Shown: piece by piece, positions 31,307 to 41,398 of the stretch
Layout: every line of letters starts with the position of its first letter
Numbering within the stretch: position 1 is the stretch's first letter
Assembly (NCBI GenBank): GCA_950295325.1
Contig: OX485805.1
Span: 6,698,501-6,762,500 of the forward strand
Direction: 5' to 3'
DNA from: Polytrichum commune
Lineage: Eukaryota > Streptophyta > Polytrichopsida > Polytrichales > Polytrichaceae
DNA: 64,000 bases
Program-made: the position numbers and the translations under genes
The notes under the pieces: generated by a model
Told to the model about the DNA's origin: nothing
Databases searched by the model: none
Seen by the model: the letters and a program-made list of their open reading frames with translations, nothing else

Positions 31307-34300
31307 ATGGCCCCCAAGAAGAGACCTGGAGAAAGGTTCTTTATGCTCGCGCCAGACGTAATATGGCAGGAGTATGAAACTCCCCAGGACGACTCATACG
31401 TGCCCAAGGATGGGCTCGTCCTTGTGTGGTCAGTTCAGGTTGTAAAGGGCTCCCAGTTCAAGCTCCTGTTCGTGGTAAAAGTAGGGACCCACGAGAACCA
31501 CACTTGGACAACGTTGACAGGATGGGAGGTTGCGTCCATCCAAGCCCTCGGAGATTACGTGGACGTAATTATCGAGAACTCCGCCGTGCAGAACGCCCAC
31601 ATGTTCATGCACCAGTTCTCCGAGTCATTCGACACCATATACGCCAAGGAGTCATGCGTGGAGCCTGAAACAATTAAACAGGAGACAATTTTCATAGATG
31701 GCAATGTAACCAACACGAAGGTTGCAAGCAGGTTTACAAAATTGAAACAGGCTATCACGCTCCTCAACAAGGCGCTGCAAAGTAAAGCCAAAACGCAGCA
31801 GCCTGTGAGGCGTAAGGCAACGGCGGAAGAAGGCGCAGGGTCGTCCAGACCCCAAACTGTGAGGAAGCCGCGTCCGGTCCCTGCAGACTCGAGACGGACT
31901 AGCACTATAGGAACGCCGGCTGACAGCGAGACGCCCACACCGTCCGGAAGCCGGCAGACGACCCCGTCGAAGAGGGCGAGAGAGTCCTCCGTCATGACCA
32001 CCGAGCCAGTTTCCCCGGAGCTGCGGATGCCGAAACCTGGCCAAGAGGTGGATGCAGGCGAAATACAGAAAATCAATGATAACTTCGAGACGAAGTGCCT
32101 GCATTGCTTCTTCATGGGTAGGGACTTCAAGTTCGAGGTGAGCATTGCACAGTGCCACCTTGCGCCACCTGAGAAGTGTGTCCGAGCCAAGGAGGACGCC
32201 TACGTCGACTGGATGGTCGCTCAGATCTTGGGAGGGCAATTCAAAGACGACATGCAGACAATTGTTGTTATGCCCCAAGGGCTGAAGAAAATGCCGACGC
32301 CTGAAATGTGGCCGGCAATATGCAAAGGCGACTTCTGGCTGATTGACGGCCAGCACAGTGTGGAGGCCTCTAAAAAAATTCAGCTGATGACCGAGTGGGA
32401 CGACCCCAATAACCAAAAGGAGAAGCTAAAGGTGTGGAAGGCATTGGTGGTTTGGTCTGACAACGAGACCGTACTAACCGACATCTCACACTTCTTCAAC
32501 ATGGGGAACAAGAAGAGGGCGTACCAGGCATCCTGGATTCGGAACATCATGGCCTCGAGGGAGGTGTGGGAGTTTTACGGCAGGCCTCCCAAGGAAAAGG
32601 AGAATGCTAAAGACAAGAACCCAAAATGGGAGGTGAGTATGTTTGGGTCGATCGACCCAAACTCTTGCATTGTTTAAACAACCTCGTCAGGTTTATAGTT
32701 TGGGTCGATCGACCCAAACTCTTGCATTATTTAAACAACCTCGTCAGGTTTATAGTTTGGGTCGATCGACCCAAACCTTGCATTCGCAGTTTTCTAACGT
32801 GTGTTATTTACTTCATGTGCAGGACTTCAAATACCAGATGATCAACAAATTCTCCTCGATTGACAACGCTTCTCACAAGCAGAAGAAGTACAACGAGCTA
32901 AGAGGAAAAATTTATTTGATCGCAGCGTCTGACTCCGTGTGGGGGAGATGGAAGAGTGTTTTCGATAAACACGAGACGGGGGACCTCATGGATCCCGACA
33001 CCGGCGTGCTCTTCAACCAGACTGCGCGCTTCAAGCAAATGAAGCCTCTGGTGAGGGAGTTCTTCAGAGCTCTTCAAGGTCTCTCGAAGACAGAGATGGG
33101 AAAGACAGCGTCCCACATCCTCCACGTGCAGCCAACTGCGAAGAGATGCTGGATCCACCCGAAAATCGTCTTCATCAAGCCCAAAATCTTCGTGCCTTCA
33201 TGCTACACCATGAAGGAATGGACGGAGAATAGGAAAAAAAAGACGACCATCGTCCAGGAGCTGCACAAGCTGGTGCCGGAAAGGAAGCTCATAGTGGATG
33301 GAGAGGTCGACGAGGCGCACTGGAGGGCATTCAAAACCGACTACAAGTTCACCAGTGCGTCCATGGCGGCACTCATCAGGGAGGCGGGAGACGACTTCCT
33401 GAAGTCCAAGCTTGTGAAGGGGGGGAGGAACCGGGTGCTTCCCGAACACTCCGCGCGTGCCTTCTCCAACTTTATAAAGGAGAAGAAGATCGTCAGCTTT
33501 GAGGGCGACGCCTACTTCAACTTGGTCACCCTCGAGCCTCTCAAGATCCAAGGCTGGCCGGGCTCTGATGCCAGGAAGGCTATCAAGACAAAAGCCGGGG
33601 ACCGCTTCCCCTTCGGAATGATAGACTTCAGGAACATCCCTGGAGCCTCATTTGAGGGGACAATGAGCACCCCGTTCTACGAGCCGTTCTTCACGAAGTT
33701 TGTGGATTATGGCAGCCCCAAATTCAGGGAGGTCGACGTCTGGCTGTGGATTGTCGAGGACAGGAGGGCAGAGCAGGTGTACGAGATCGTGCGGAAATTG
33801 CAGCCAGAGTACACCGTCTCAAAATCTCACTACGTTGCTGCACCGGCGGAGGGGGTGTACAGCACGCTGAAAGACAAAAAGACGAGGATCGTCAACGTGC
33901 TGTGCTTGTACTTCGTGTACAAAGCTGAGCTGCTTAAGGTGCCAAACCATCCCATAGCCAGGATGGAGAAGCTCTTCCAAGTTCAAGAAGGGTTGGGCTC
34001 CAGCAGAAGCTTGTACGACGAGGTGAAGTACGCCAACTACCCCGCGGATGAGCTGCGCATGGAGTTCTACCTGCGGATGATGAGGACGCTCACGAAGAGA
34101 GGGGACTGCATCTTCAATGTCTTCGGGGGCTCCAAACCGGTTTTCGCAGCCATGGTAAGCAAATAACCTGAAGGAACTATATGGATGGTTTGGGTCGGGC
34201 GACCCAAACTAGGGGGACGGTCTGTTTGGGTCGAGCGACCCAAACTAGGGCATGCAATGTTTGGGTCGCTCGACCCAAACTAGGGCATGCATTGTTTGGG

Positions 34301-35771
34301 TCGAGCGACCCAAACTAGGGCATGCATTGTTTGGGTCGCTCGACCCAAACTAGGGCATGCATTGTTTAGGTCGCTCAACCCAAACTAGGGCATGCATTGT
34401 TTGGGTCGCTCGACCCAAACTAGGGCATGCATTGTTTAGGTCGCTCAACCCAAACTAGGGCATGCATTGTTTGGGTCGCTCGACCCAAACTAGGGCATGC
34501 ATTGTTTAGGTCGCTCGACCCAAACTAGGGCATGCATTGTTTGGGTCGCTCGACCCAAACTAACTATTATTGTTTTATTGGGTATCATTTTTCCTTATTC
34601 TTCATTGGTGATACTAATACTATTGATTTGGATTGTGCAGATGTCTAGGTTGAACATCTACTCCTATGTGGAGGATGCCGATGTTCAATTCTACAGGACC
34701 CAGAAGGCGCTGGCCAAGAGAATGGACATCCTCGACTGGATACCCGAATCCTATGTCGAAGAGATCGTCGAGGGGGGCGAGAATCCTTTGGATATGGCGA
34801 GGCGAATCAACCCGGGTGAATTCGCCATGCGGGCCCCCATTCAATTGCCAGAGCCGCTCATCGGGTTGCATCCGGGCAATCCGTCTATGGGAGCAGGTGG
34901 CGAGGTTGCGGAGGAGGGGGAGGAAGAGGAGGATGAGGAGGAAGCAGAGAAAGTGGAGGGGGAGGTCGAGGAAGGGGCAACAAGATTCACTCAAGAATCC
35001 GAGGCCCCTCAGCGGAAGAAGGCCATGCGGGCTGCCACGCCGCAGAGCAAGCTAGTGCCCGTCCTCACGGTGGCCGACGCGAAGGACATGTATTCGAGGG
35101 ATGCGACGGCCACCTTCAGGGAGCGGCGAATGCTGAAGGGCAAGAAGCTGTACGGGGACTATGCGGTGGAGGAGACGATCGCCATAAGCTCCGAAGACGA
35201 GGACGACATGGAGCTCGCGAAGAGGCTCAGGTCGGATCCTGCCTCCCCCGGAGGGTTCGCTGGGAATGTGAGGGTGAAACCCGAGGTCCTCACCGTGGAG
35301 GAGGCCAACGCGAAGATGCTCCGGGACGAGGAGCAGCGCGTCCGATTGCAAAAGGCCGCCGCCGAGGAGCCCTCAGTCCGCAACAAAGTCGCGGAGTTGA
35401 GGGCTCTCCTGTTGGAGCAAGAGCGGCAAAGGGCGATGGCCCCACCTCCGTCCCAAGCGAACCTGATCACGCAAGTGATCCAGGGCATGCTGGCGCAGGG
35501 ATTGGTGATGGCTCCCCCGAGTTCATTCCCTCACTTGCCCGCAGGCTTCCCTCCACAGTATATCGGCCCGCGGCCCACGCCGCAGCAGTCCTTCAGCTTC
35601 GGGCATTTGCTACAGCCTCACGCCCGTCCAGCAGGTGGACGACCCCAACCTTTGGCGCGTCCCCGGATCTTCCAGCTCATTGGCACCCCCGCCGCTTCGG
35701 CCTTCCATCCTCTTGCCCCCACACCACCAGCGGGACGACCCCCACATGTTTGGGTCGTCCGACCCAAATAG
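31307..35771 (+). CDS. DGQH (ParB/Srx-like) domain gene, exons 1-3
   Basis: Exon 1 is 31307-32632 (MAPKKRPGERFF…), exon 2 is 32823-34154 and exon 3 starts at 34641. Junctions GAG/GTGAGT…GTGCAG/GAC and ATG/GTAAGC…GTGCAG/ATG are both phase 0. Exon 1 has an N-terminal domain, a Ser/Thr/Pro/Arg-rich linker (about 165-235) and a second domain with FWLIDGQHSVEA (about 345-356). DGQH is the signature of ParB/sulfiredoxin-fold proteins, often nucleotide-binding. Exon 2 is a 444-codon domain I do not recognise. Exon 3 has an acidic run (EEGEEEEDEEEAEKVEGE) and a Pro-rich end. The exon 3 frame closes at 35771 inside a palindrome, while the next exons are in another frame, so an intron or frameshift near 35.5-35.9 kb is likely. 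Confidence 0.75.
32641..32776. repeat. Three palindromes in intron 1, 57 bp period
   Basis: Copies at 32641, 32698 and 32755, all perfect with AT at the centre, within intron 32633-32822. The spacer (TCTTGCATT…GTCAGGTTTATA) is repeated with each copy. Confidence 0.95.
34188..34560. repeat. Palindrome minisatellite in intron 2, 35 bp period
   Basis: After a first copy at 34188, ten copies follow at exactly 35 bp steps from 34224 to 34539: 22 bp of palindrome plus a 13 bp spacer TAGGGCATGCATT. Central bases are GG, AG, CT, AG, then CT. Some arms carry single C-to-T or G-to-A changes. It fills most of intron 34155-34640. Confidence 0.97.
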
Positions 35772-36142
35772 TGCCGACGTTGCAGTGTCCCAGAGCGACG
35801 CTCGCCAAGCAGCAGGGTTTGGGTCGGCCGACCCAAACCCCGTCCCCGACCAGACCCCGGTGGACGAGCCCATGTTAGATGTTGAAGGCCCGCAAGGGCC
35901 TGGTGATACCTCTACTCCTAACCCAGTCGATGAACGAATGCATGATGCGCATGCGGAGGTTGGGTTGGGACAAAGGCCTAACAGTCAGCCTTTGCAGGAG
36001 CAGGTTGCGGCTGACGTCGTCGTCGGAGGAGGCGGTGACAGAGGTGGGGCAGCGCACGCGATGCCGGCATCAACGTCGTCGAGGCACGACCAAGGCGAGG
36101 TAATGCACTGACCCCACTCAGTTTGGGTCGGTCGACCCAAAC
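35748..36142. repeat. Three further palindromes: two in or near exon 3, one in the next intron
   Basis: Copies at 35748 (centre TC), 35817 (centre GC) and 36121 (centre GT). The first supplies the TAG that closes the exon 3 frame. The third is inside intron 36100-36612. Confidence 0.93.
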
Positions 36143-37425
36143 TCCCTGGGTCTTTGACTTCTTGCCTTGGTCGTGTCCCTTAGCTACCCTAAACTCACGC
36201 ACACGTCCCCCCCCCCGGCACTCGCGCCCTTCGCCACATCCCCCCGACCATTCGTTCGTCCACATACCCTCGACTTGCGACGAAGTCTTCATCACGGCGG
36301 CCCGTCTCTTCAATTTTTGCTAGATGTAGAAGTAGGCTAGTTTGAACGCATCGTTCAACGCGGCTCCCCCCAATCAAGATGTACATAGAGTATTGTATAC
36401 AATATAATCGCCATTTTTTACTCCTATATACTTGTATCCTGTGTTTGAATGTATGTTGTATGCTCTTGCCTCTCTTGTGTCCCTTGTTGCACCCCCTCCA
36501 AAATGAATGAAATGGTTTTGTTTTTGCACCGAGAACGCTCGTTTCTTTAATGCTTTGTTTGGACATAGCATGACATAAGTCGACCACCGTTTTCTCTCGA
36601 TCGTATCCGCAGGGCTCGGAGCATAGCGTAGCGGCCCCCCGACGCTCTTCTCCAAGGAGCGGAGAGGGCAGCACGGCGGCCCCCCCGATTTTACCCGCCC
36701 CGCCCCCGCGGCTGAAGAAACGATTCCTGGTGTTAGACCTGAACGGGGTCCTCGTCCAATGCGTTCATTGCCCTAGGACCCCCACGGTGCCCTTTTGCAA
36801 GCCCGAGGACGCGAATTACGACGGGCCGCCCACGTTCATAAAGAGCAAGCTAGTTCACCTCCGCCCGTGGCTTCGGACCTTCCTAGAGATCGCCCAACAA
36901 CGATGGTGGGTGGTCGTGTGGAGCTCCATGACGGCCGAGAACACCAATGCCGTCGTGGAGTTCATCTTCAAGGGCATCGAGCCCCCCTGCATGGTCCTAG
37001 CACAGAAAGCCTGTAGAATATTGTACACACAGGACGGCAAAGTCGTCAAAAAACTAAACAACCCCGCTTCCCCCCAATATCTCAAGGTCTTGAAGCCCAT
37101 ATTTTGGGACCAGCGACCGTCTTTGATAGGCGTCCCCCACGACGTCCGCCCCACCCGCGAGAACACGCTCATGGTGGACGACAGCGCCGCAAAGAACATG
37201 TTGAACCCGACGGCCAACTTCATAGTTTGCCCTACGTGGACGGTCGAGAAGGTCCGGGACCGGTTTTTGTTAGACCTTGGTAAATACCTCCAGGCGCTCT
37301 GGGGGAGCGGACTGCCCGTAAACAATTTTGTTAGGAATAATCCGATAGGTGAGAGATACTTGGATCCACGAGACCATTTGTACAGAGAGTTGTTATCTCA
37401 CGCAAAATTTAACAAGCTCATTTGA
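35998..37425 (+). CDS. FCP1/NIF-like HAD phosphatase domain, probable C-terminal part of the DGQH gene
   Basis: A Gly/Ala-rich exon (about 35998-36099; acceptor CCTTTGCAG, donor GAG/GTAATG) joins in phase 0 to exon 36613-37425 (acceptor ATCCGCAG). The exon adds a Pro/Ser linker and then LKKRFLVLDLNGVLVQ. HAD motifs are DLNGV (D-x-N instead of D-x-D), WSSM and NTLMVDD; the phosphatase domain spans about 235 residues and ends HAKFNKLI followed by TGA. The family removes phosphate from protein serines, and the first Asp is the nucleophile. The Asn at the acid/base position may lower or change activity (inference). The fusion with the DGQH exons rests on splice phases and spacing only. Confidence 0.7.
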
Positions 37426-37594
37426 GACACTACGTGTGTTTGTATGTGCATGTATGTATGTATGTATGTATGTGTGTGTGTGTGCGCGCACCCGTTCATT
37501 TTGTGTAATATATGCTTCATATGTATTTTGATTTTCACGCGCTCTAGCAAACCCTCTTCCTTTGGGTTTTGTTTCATTTCCTTTTTTGCGCCAG

Positions 37595-38391
37595 CGTTTG
37601 GAGCCCTCGATTGACATCGTCAGCGAGTCAGACTTGGGGAGCTTCTTCTACGAGACCGTTTACGACGCCGCGTCAACCATTGACTACTCCAAGGAGCCTC
37701 TTGACGCCGGCGTCGTCGATAGCCCCCCACCCAAGCAAATCTTCCGGCGATCTGCGTCCCCATCGCCGCTCAAGGGCATAAATCGCAAATGCGTCCGGAC
37801 ATCCCCCTCTCCGCCCGGCGGCAGTATTACACCTCAACGGCGGCTGCGGATGGACGCTCGGCCTACGAAGAGCGGCACCCTTCCTATCCCTTTGCAAGAC
37901 GCCTTGCCCCTCCTCGCCAACTCGGACGGGAACGCCCCCCGTGACAAGGTGGAACCCCCCCCCCCTCCGCCCTCCCCCTCCCAACATGGTAAACCGCGCT
38001 TTACAATCATTTTGCACTTAAAAAATGAACGTGTGACACGTTTGGGTCTTCCTCCCTAAACTAACACATGTGTTCTTGCATTCACGCGTTGCAGGTTGCT
38101 TCCACCCGTAAACCTATGCGGGCTAGTGCGTCCGTCGAGTTGGAGCGTTTCTACTCCATGACCAGAAATGCAAGACAGTCCACTTCATCGTATAATTTGA
38201 ATTCTTCGTCGTATAATTCGGGCGGCCGACGGAATCCAAAATGTGTTATTGATGGCGGTCACCCCAAGAATGGCTATAGTCGCGGGGCGGAGATTTTCAG
38301 GAATGTTGAAGCAATGCGAGCAAAAGAAACCGCAGCAAAAGAAAAAGAGGCAAAAGCAAAAGAGGCAAAAGAAAAAAAACAAAAGAGATAG
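37595..38391 (+). CDS. Downstream exons following the FCP1-like domain
   Basis: Exon 37595-37948 (acceptor GCGCCAG, donor AAG/GTGGAA) and exon 38095-38391 (acceptor GTTGCAG) join in phase 0. They encode RLEPSIDIVSESDLGSFFYET…, a Ser/Pro/Arg-rich segment, then VASTRKPMRAS… and a Lys/Ala/Glu-rich tail. They are near-identical to 26801-27610, but here an indel in the A-rich tail moves the stop forward. The phosphatase exon stops 170 bases upstream, with no phase-compatible strong donor that I can find before its TGA. They may belong to an alternative transcript or a separate gene. Confidence 0.55.
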
Positions 38392-38596
38392 AGGCAGTCT
38401 CCGAGGCTAGATAGGCCATAGTAGGCGTAGGGTTTTGGACCATAGGCAATATGATTTTGGGTCGCACTATCCAATGGATGTGTGGTGTTAGCATGCTATG
38501 CATTTTACGTGCCATACTTTGTATGTTTTTTTTTCAATAATATAAGTGTCACATGATTTTGCCTTCAATATGGTCTAAGGTTTGGAGTGCCTTATT

Positions 38597-38860
38597 GTGT
38601 GCATTAATATGAATGTTTTAAGATTTTCCCTTCAATAAGATCTATGGTTTGGAGTGCCCTACCTAAACCATATTCATACAAGCTCTCATATTTTGTGTGC
38701 ATTAATATGAATGTTTTAAGATTTTCCCTTCAATAAGATCTATGGTTTGGATTGCCCTACCTAAACCATATTCATATAAGCTCTCATATTTTGTGTGCAT
38801 TAATATGAATGTTTTAAGATGTCCCCTTCAATTTGGTCTAAGGTTTCGATTGCCCACCCT
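38597..38860. repeat. Tandem repeat, about 98 bp unit
   Basis: GTGTGCATTAATATGAATG starts at 38597, 38695 and 38793. Each unit holds GGTTTGG…CCTACCTAAACC, a worn inverted repeat resembling the gene palindrome. Confidence 0.85.
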
Positions 38861-40640
38861 ATACCATCACAAATATGAGTTATTAATGGGGTTCTTGGTC
38901 TAAACACCCGCTTCAAAGTGTTCGCATCTTACAACTTTCACCAATATGTGTTCCATTTATCCTTGTTCTTATTTCTGTGAATGTCTCAAAATGCCCAAAA
39001 AGTCTCAATTTAACGAATATAGTGTTATTAGTAGTAGATTCACTGTATTGGGAAAATTAGTGTAGTTTGTTTGAGTCCCCTTGGTAGAAGCCTAGGATTT
39101 ATTGCTTACCTTGTGGTGGGTGGGCTCAAGTCAAACTTAGCTGCCATGTACACCAAATAGGGTCGTTAGTGAAACCTAAACCTTTTGAATGCATTGACTT
39201 GGGGTTCCAAGTTACCAAGATAAAGTCAATTTCACTTCTCGACAAGTGGAGACATGTGGAACCATGTGAGTGTCTTCTTACTCATTAATTGCAATAATTT
39301 ATTTTCTCTACTCATTTTGGTCCAATACTATAATTACTATCATAGTGAAAGTAAGTATTATAGATGTTTTTGAAATGGTAGAAAAATTAGCATTTGTCAC
39401 ACTAATGTCCTTATTTAGTGTGTGTAGTATTCCCCCCCATCCCCTATTGATTGAACTATGATCATCTTGACTCACATTGAATTCTAATGAACATTAAGTT
39501 AGATTAATTGTCGTGGTATTTTGGTTCATGATATGGTGGTCTAGAATTTTGTGTGGGTAGAAAATATTGTGGCCCAATGTAGTTTGTGTATGGGTTGAAA
39601 ATTATGGTGGTATTTTAAAAATAAATTAACTAATATTGAAATATGAAACGATAAAATGATAACACAATATTAGTAGTTCGGCTATAATATTGATAAATAT
39701 ACATATTTTAATCCATAATATTTTCATTTTTATTAAGAAACATTGATTCCATATTCCTAGTCCTAAAATATGATATTGTGGGCTCAAAATGGCACGGGCC
39801 ATGAAAAGTCACATTGACCAAAATTATCGTGCTATGTCAAAATATAGTGGATATAATAGGTGTAGCTACTACCTCATGATAGATCTCGTGCAAATTTTGA
39901 TGTCCAAGTCCCAATGCACCTCAAATTCTTAGTGCACTAAATAATAGGTTTAGTATCACCACACTACAACAAAACACGTCTTTTTTTATTGGGTTTTTTT
40001 TACCTCTACAAGTGAGAAAACATGGACTTCCTGCCATTAAAAAGGACTAGTCGCTTCAGACAAGCAGTGAAGTATGGTCCTAGTCATGTCGGACATGCCA
40101 ATTCTATTTGTCTTGCTCACTACTAATTGTAAGTTGTCCGTGCAGTGTCACCAATACTATATGTAAACCCAACATTATTTGTCATTTCTTGTAAAACAAT
40201 TGTGCATTCATTATAGACTTACAAATAACTGTCAATTACAAAGTGAATTTCAGTCCAAATTCAATCACCCATGACAATATCTCGGACAACGATACACTCT
40301 AAACTCCGTAGTATCACATTTGTGGCAACCACAATGCACATGATATTACGGAGTTTTGTAGTGTTAACATGGATGTGCGATACTATAGAATTAGTGTAGC
40401 ATATGACATTGTGGAATAACACAAAGTGCAACATTTTAGGGGTGTGGTGTGGTCCACTCCACTTGGCCTTCCTGGGTGATGTGGCATATGTTGTGGGAAC
40501 ACGCGAACACCAACATATCCGGATTGGCGGTTTTAAGTGCCTAATCCGGTCTGTCCGGATGACCCTAGTATCGTCCAGGGATTTTGTGAAGTGTAGGAGG
40601 TCTAGAACTCTCCGAACCTGCCTATTTCCTCTTCCTTAGC
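38861..40640. other. Intergenic, no gene seen
   Basis: AT-rich sequence without supported coding potential. CACTACAACAAAACACGTC at 39961 looks like a DNA-transposon terminus, but I found no convincing partner. Confidence 0.5.
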
Positions 40641-40935
40641 CAAATTTCCGGAAACCCTAATTTCCGGAAACCCTAATTTCCGGAAACCCTAATTTCCGGA
40701 TTTTTGGTCTTTGGGGGCATTCTTAGCCTTTTTCCGGAGTGTGCCTTTCCGGATGGTATTTCTAGGTCCTTATTATAATACTTACCTCCCCCTTTTACAT
40801 CTACCCTCTAGAATAGGTGGTTTCTTCCGGTGAGGACGTCCTTCATAAGATTAAAATCCGGAAACTCCCTCACAACCAATCCGGATTGATCAGATCCCTC
40901 TTGGCAGGTCACACAGAGAGATCCGGATTGTTTCT
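40500..40935. repeat. TCCGGA-rich segment with a 16 bp telo-box minisatellite
   Basis: TTTCCGGAAACCCTAA is repeated three times in tandem, with a partial fourth (about 40645-40700). The palindrome TCCGGA recurs at about 40518, 40555, 40736, 40751, 40856, 40881 and 40921. Each unit contains AAACCCTAA, the plant telomere/telo-box motif. Confidence 0.8.
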
Positions 40936-41398
40936 TGGGACCATAGTGGACGAAGCTATTTTGCGAGCGGTGAGCGGTAACTTCCGCGATATTTTGATTA
41001 AAATGTTATTTTAAGCAGTAAGTTTAGGTATATTTGAACTAAATGTATTTTAAGTAATTTTTTTCTTCTAAACTTAGTGAACAGTGGGACCTATGACCGT
41101 GGACAATTAAGGACTATGATATAGGAAAAAATGTTATTGTATCAGTGAAAAATATGGTTTAGGGGCTTAAATTGAACATTTGGAACTAATATCAGTAATA
41201 AATATGGGTTTGTCTCAAGTCAAACACGTACAGTTTCAGTACAAGGAGAATTAGTGGTACTCCAAAAAGGCCACGCAACTTTGGAAAAGAGAAATACATG
41301 TGGTGCGTCAAATGTCTTGTAGTGGCCCTTTTAGTATCACTACATCATGATTATAAAAAATCTTGCATACATATGTTTCTTTAAAGAAACAGAAAACT

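Noticed and set aside
31430-32416. Long minus-strand frames opposite the DGQH exon
   Set aside because: Shadows of GC-rich coding sequence; the plus frame has splice sites and domain motifs.
30684-34560. CRISPR array
   Set aside because: Direct repeats with a 13 bp constant spacer in a eukaryotic intron; spacers are not unique and no cas genes exist.
36374-36674. Minus frames of 93-159 codons across the last intron of the DGQH-FCP1 gene
   Set aside because: They span an intron and an exon on the wrong strand and have no domain support.
39961-41345. Small non-autonomous DNA transposon between CACTACAA (39961) and AGTATCACTACA (41331)
   Set aside because: The ends share a motif in direct, not inverted, orientation, and I found no target duplication.
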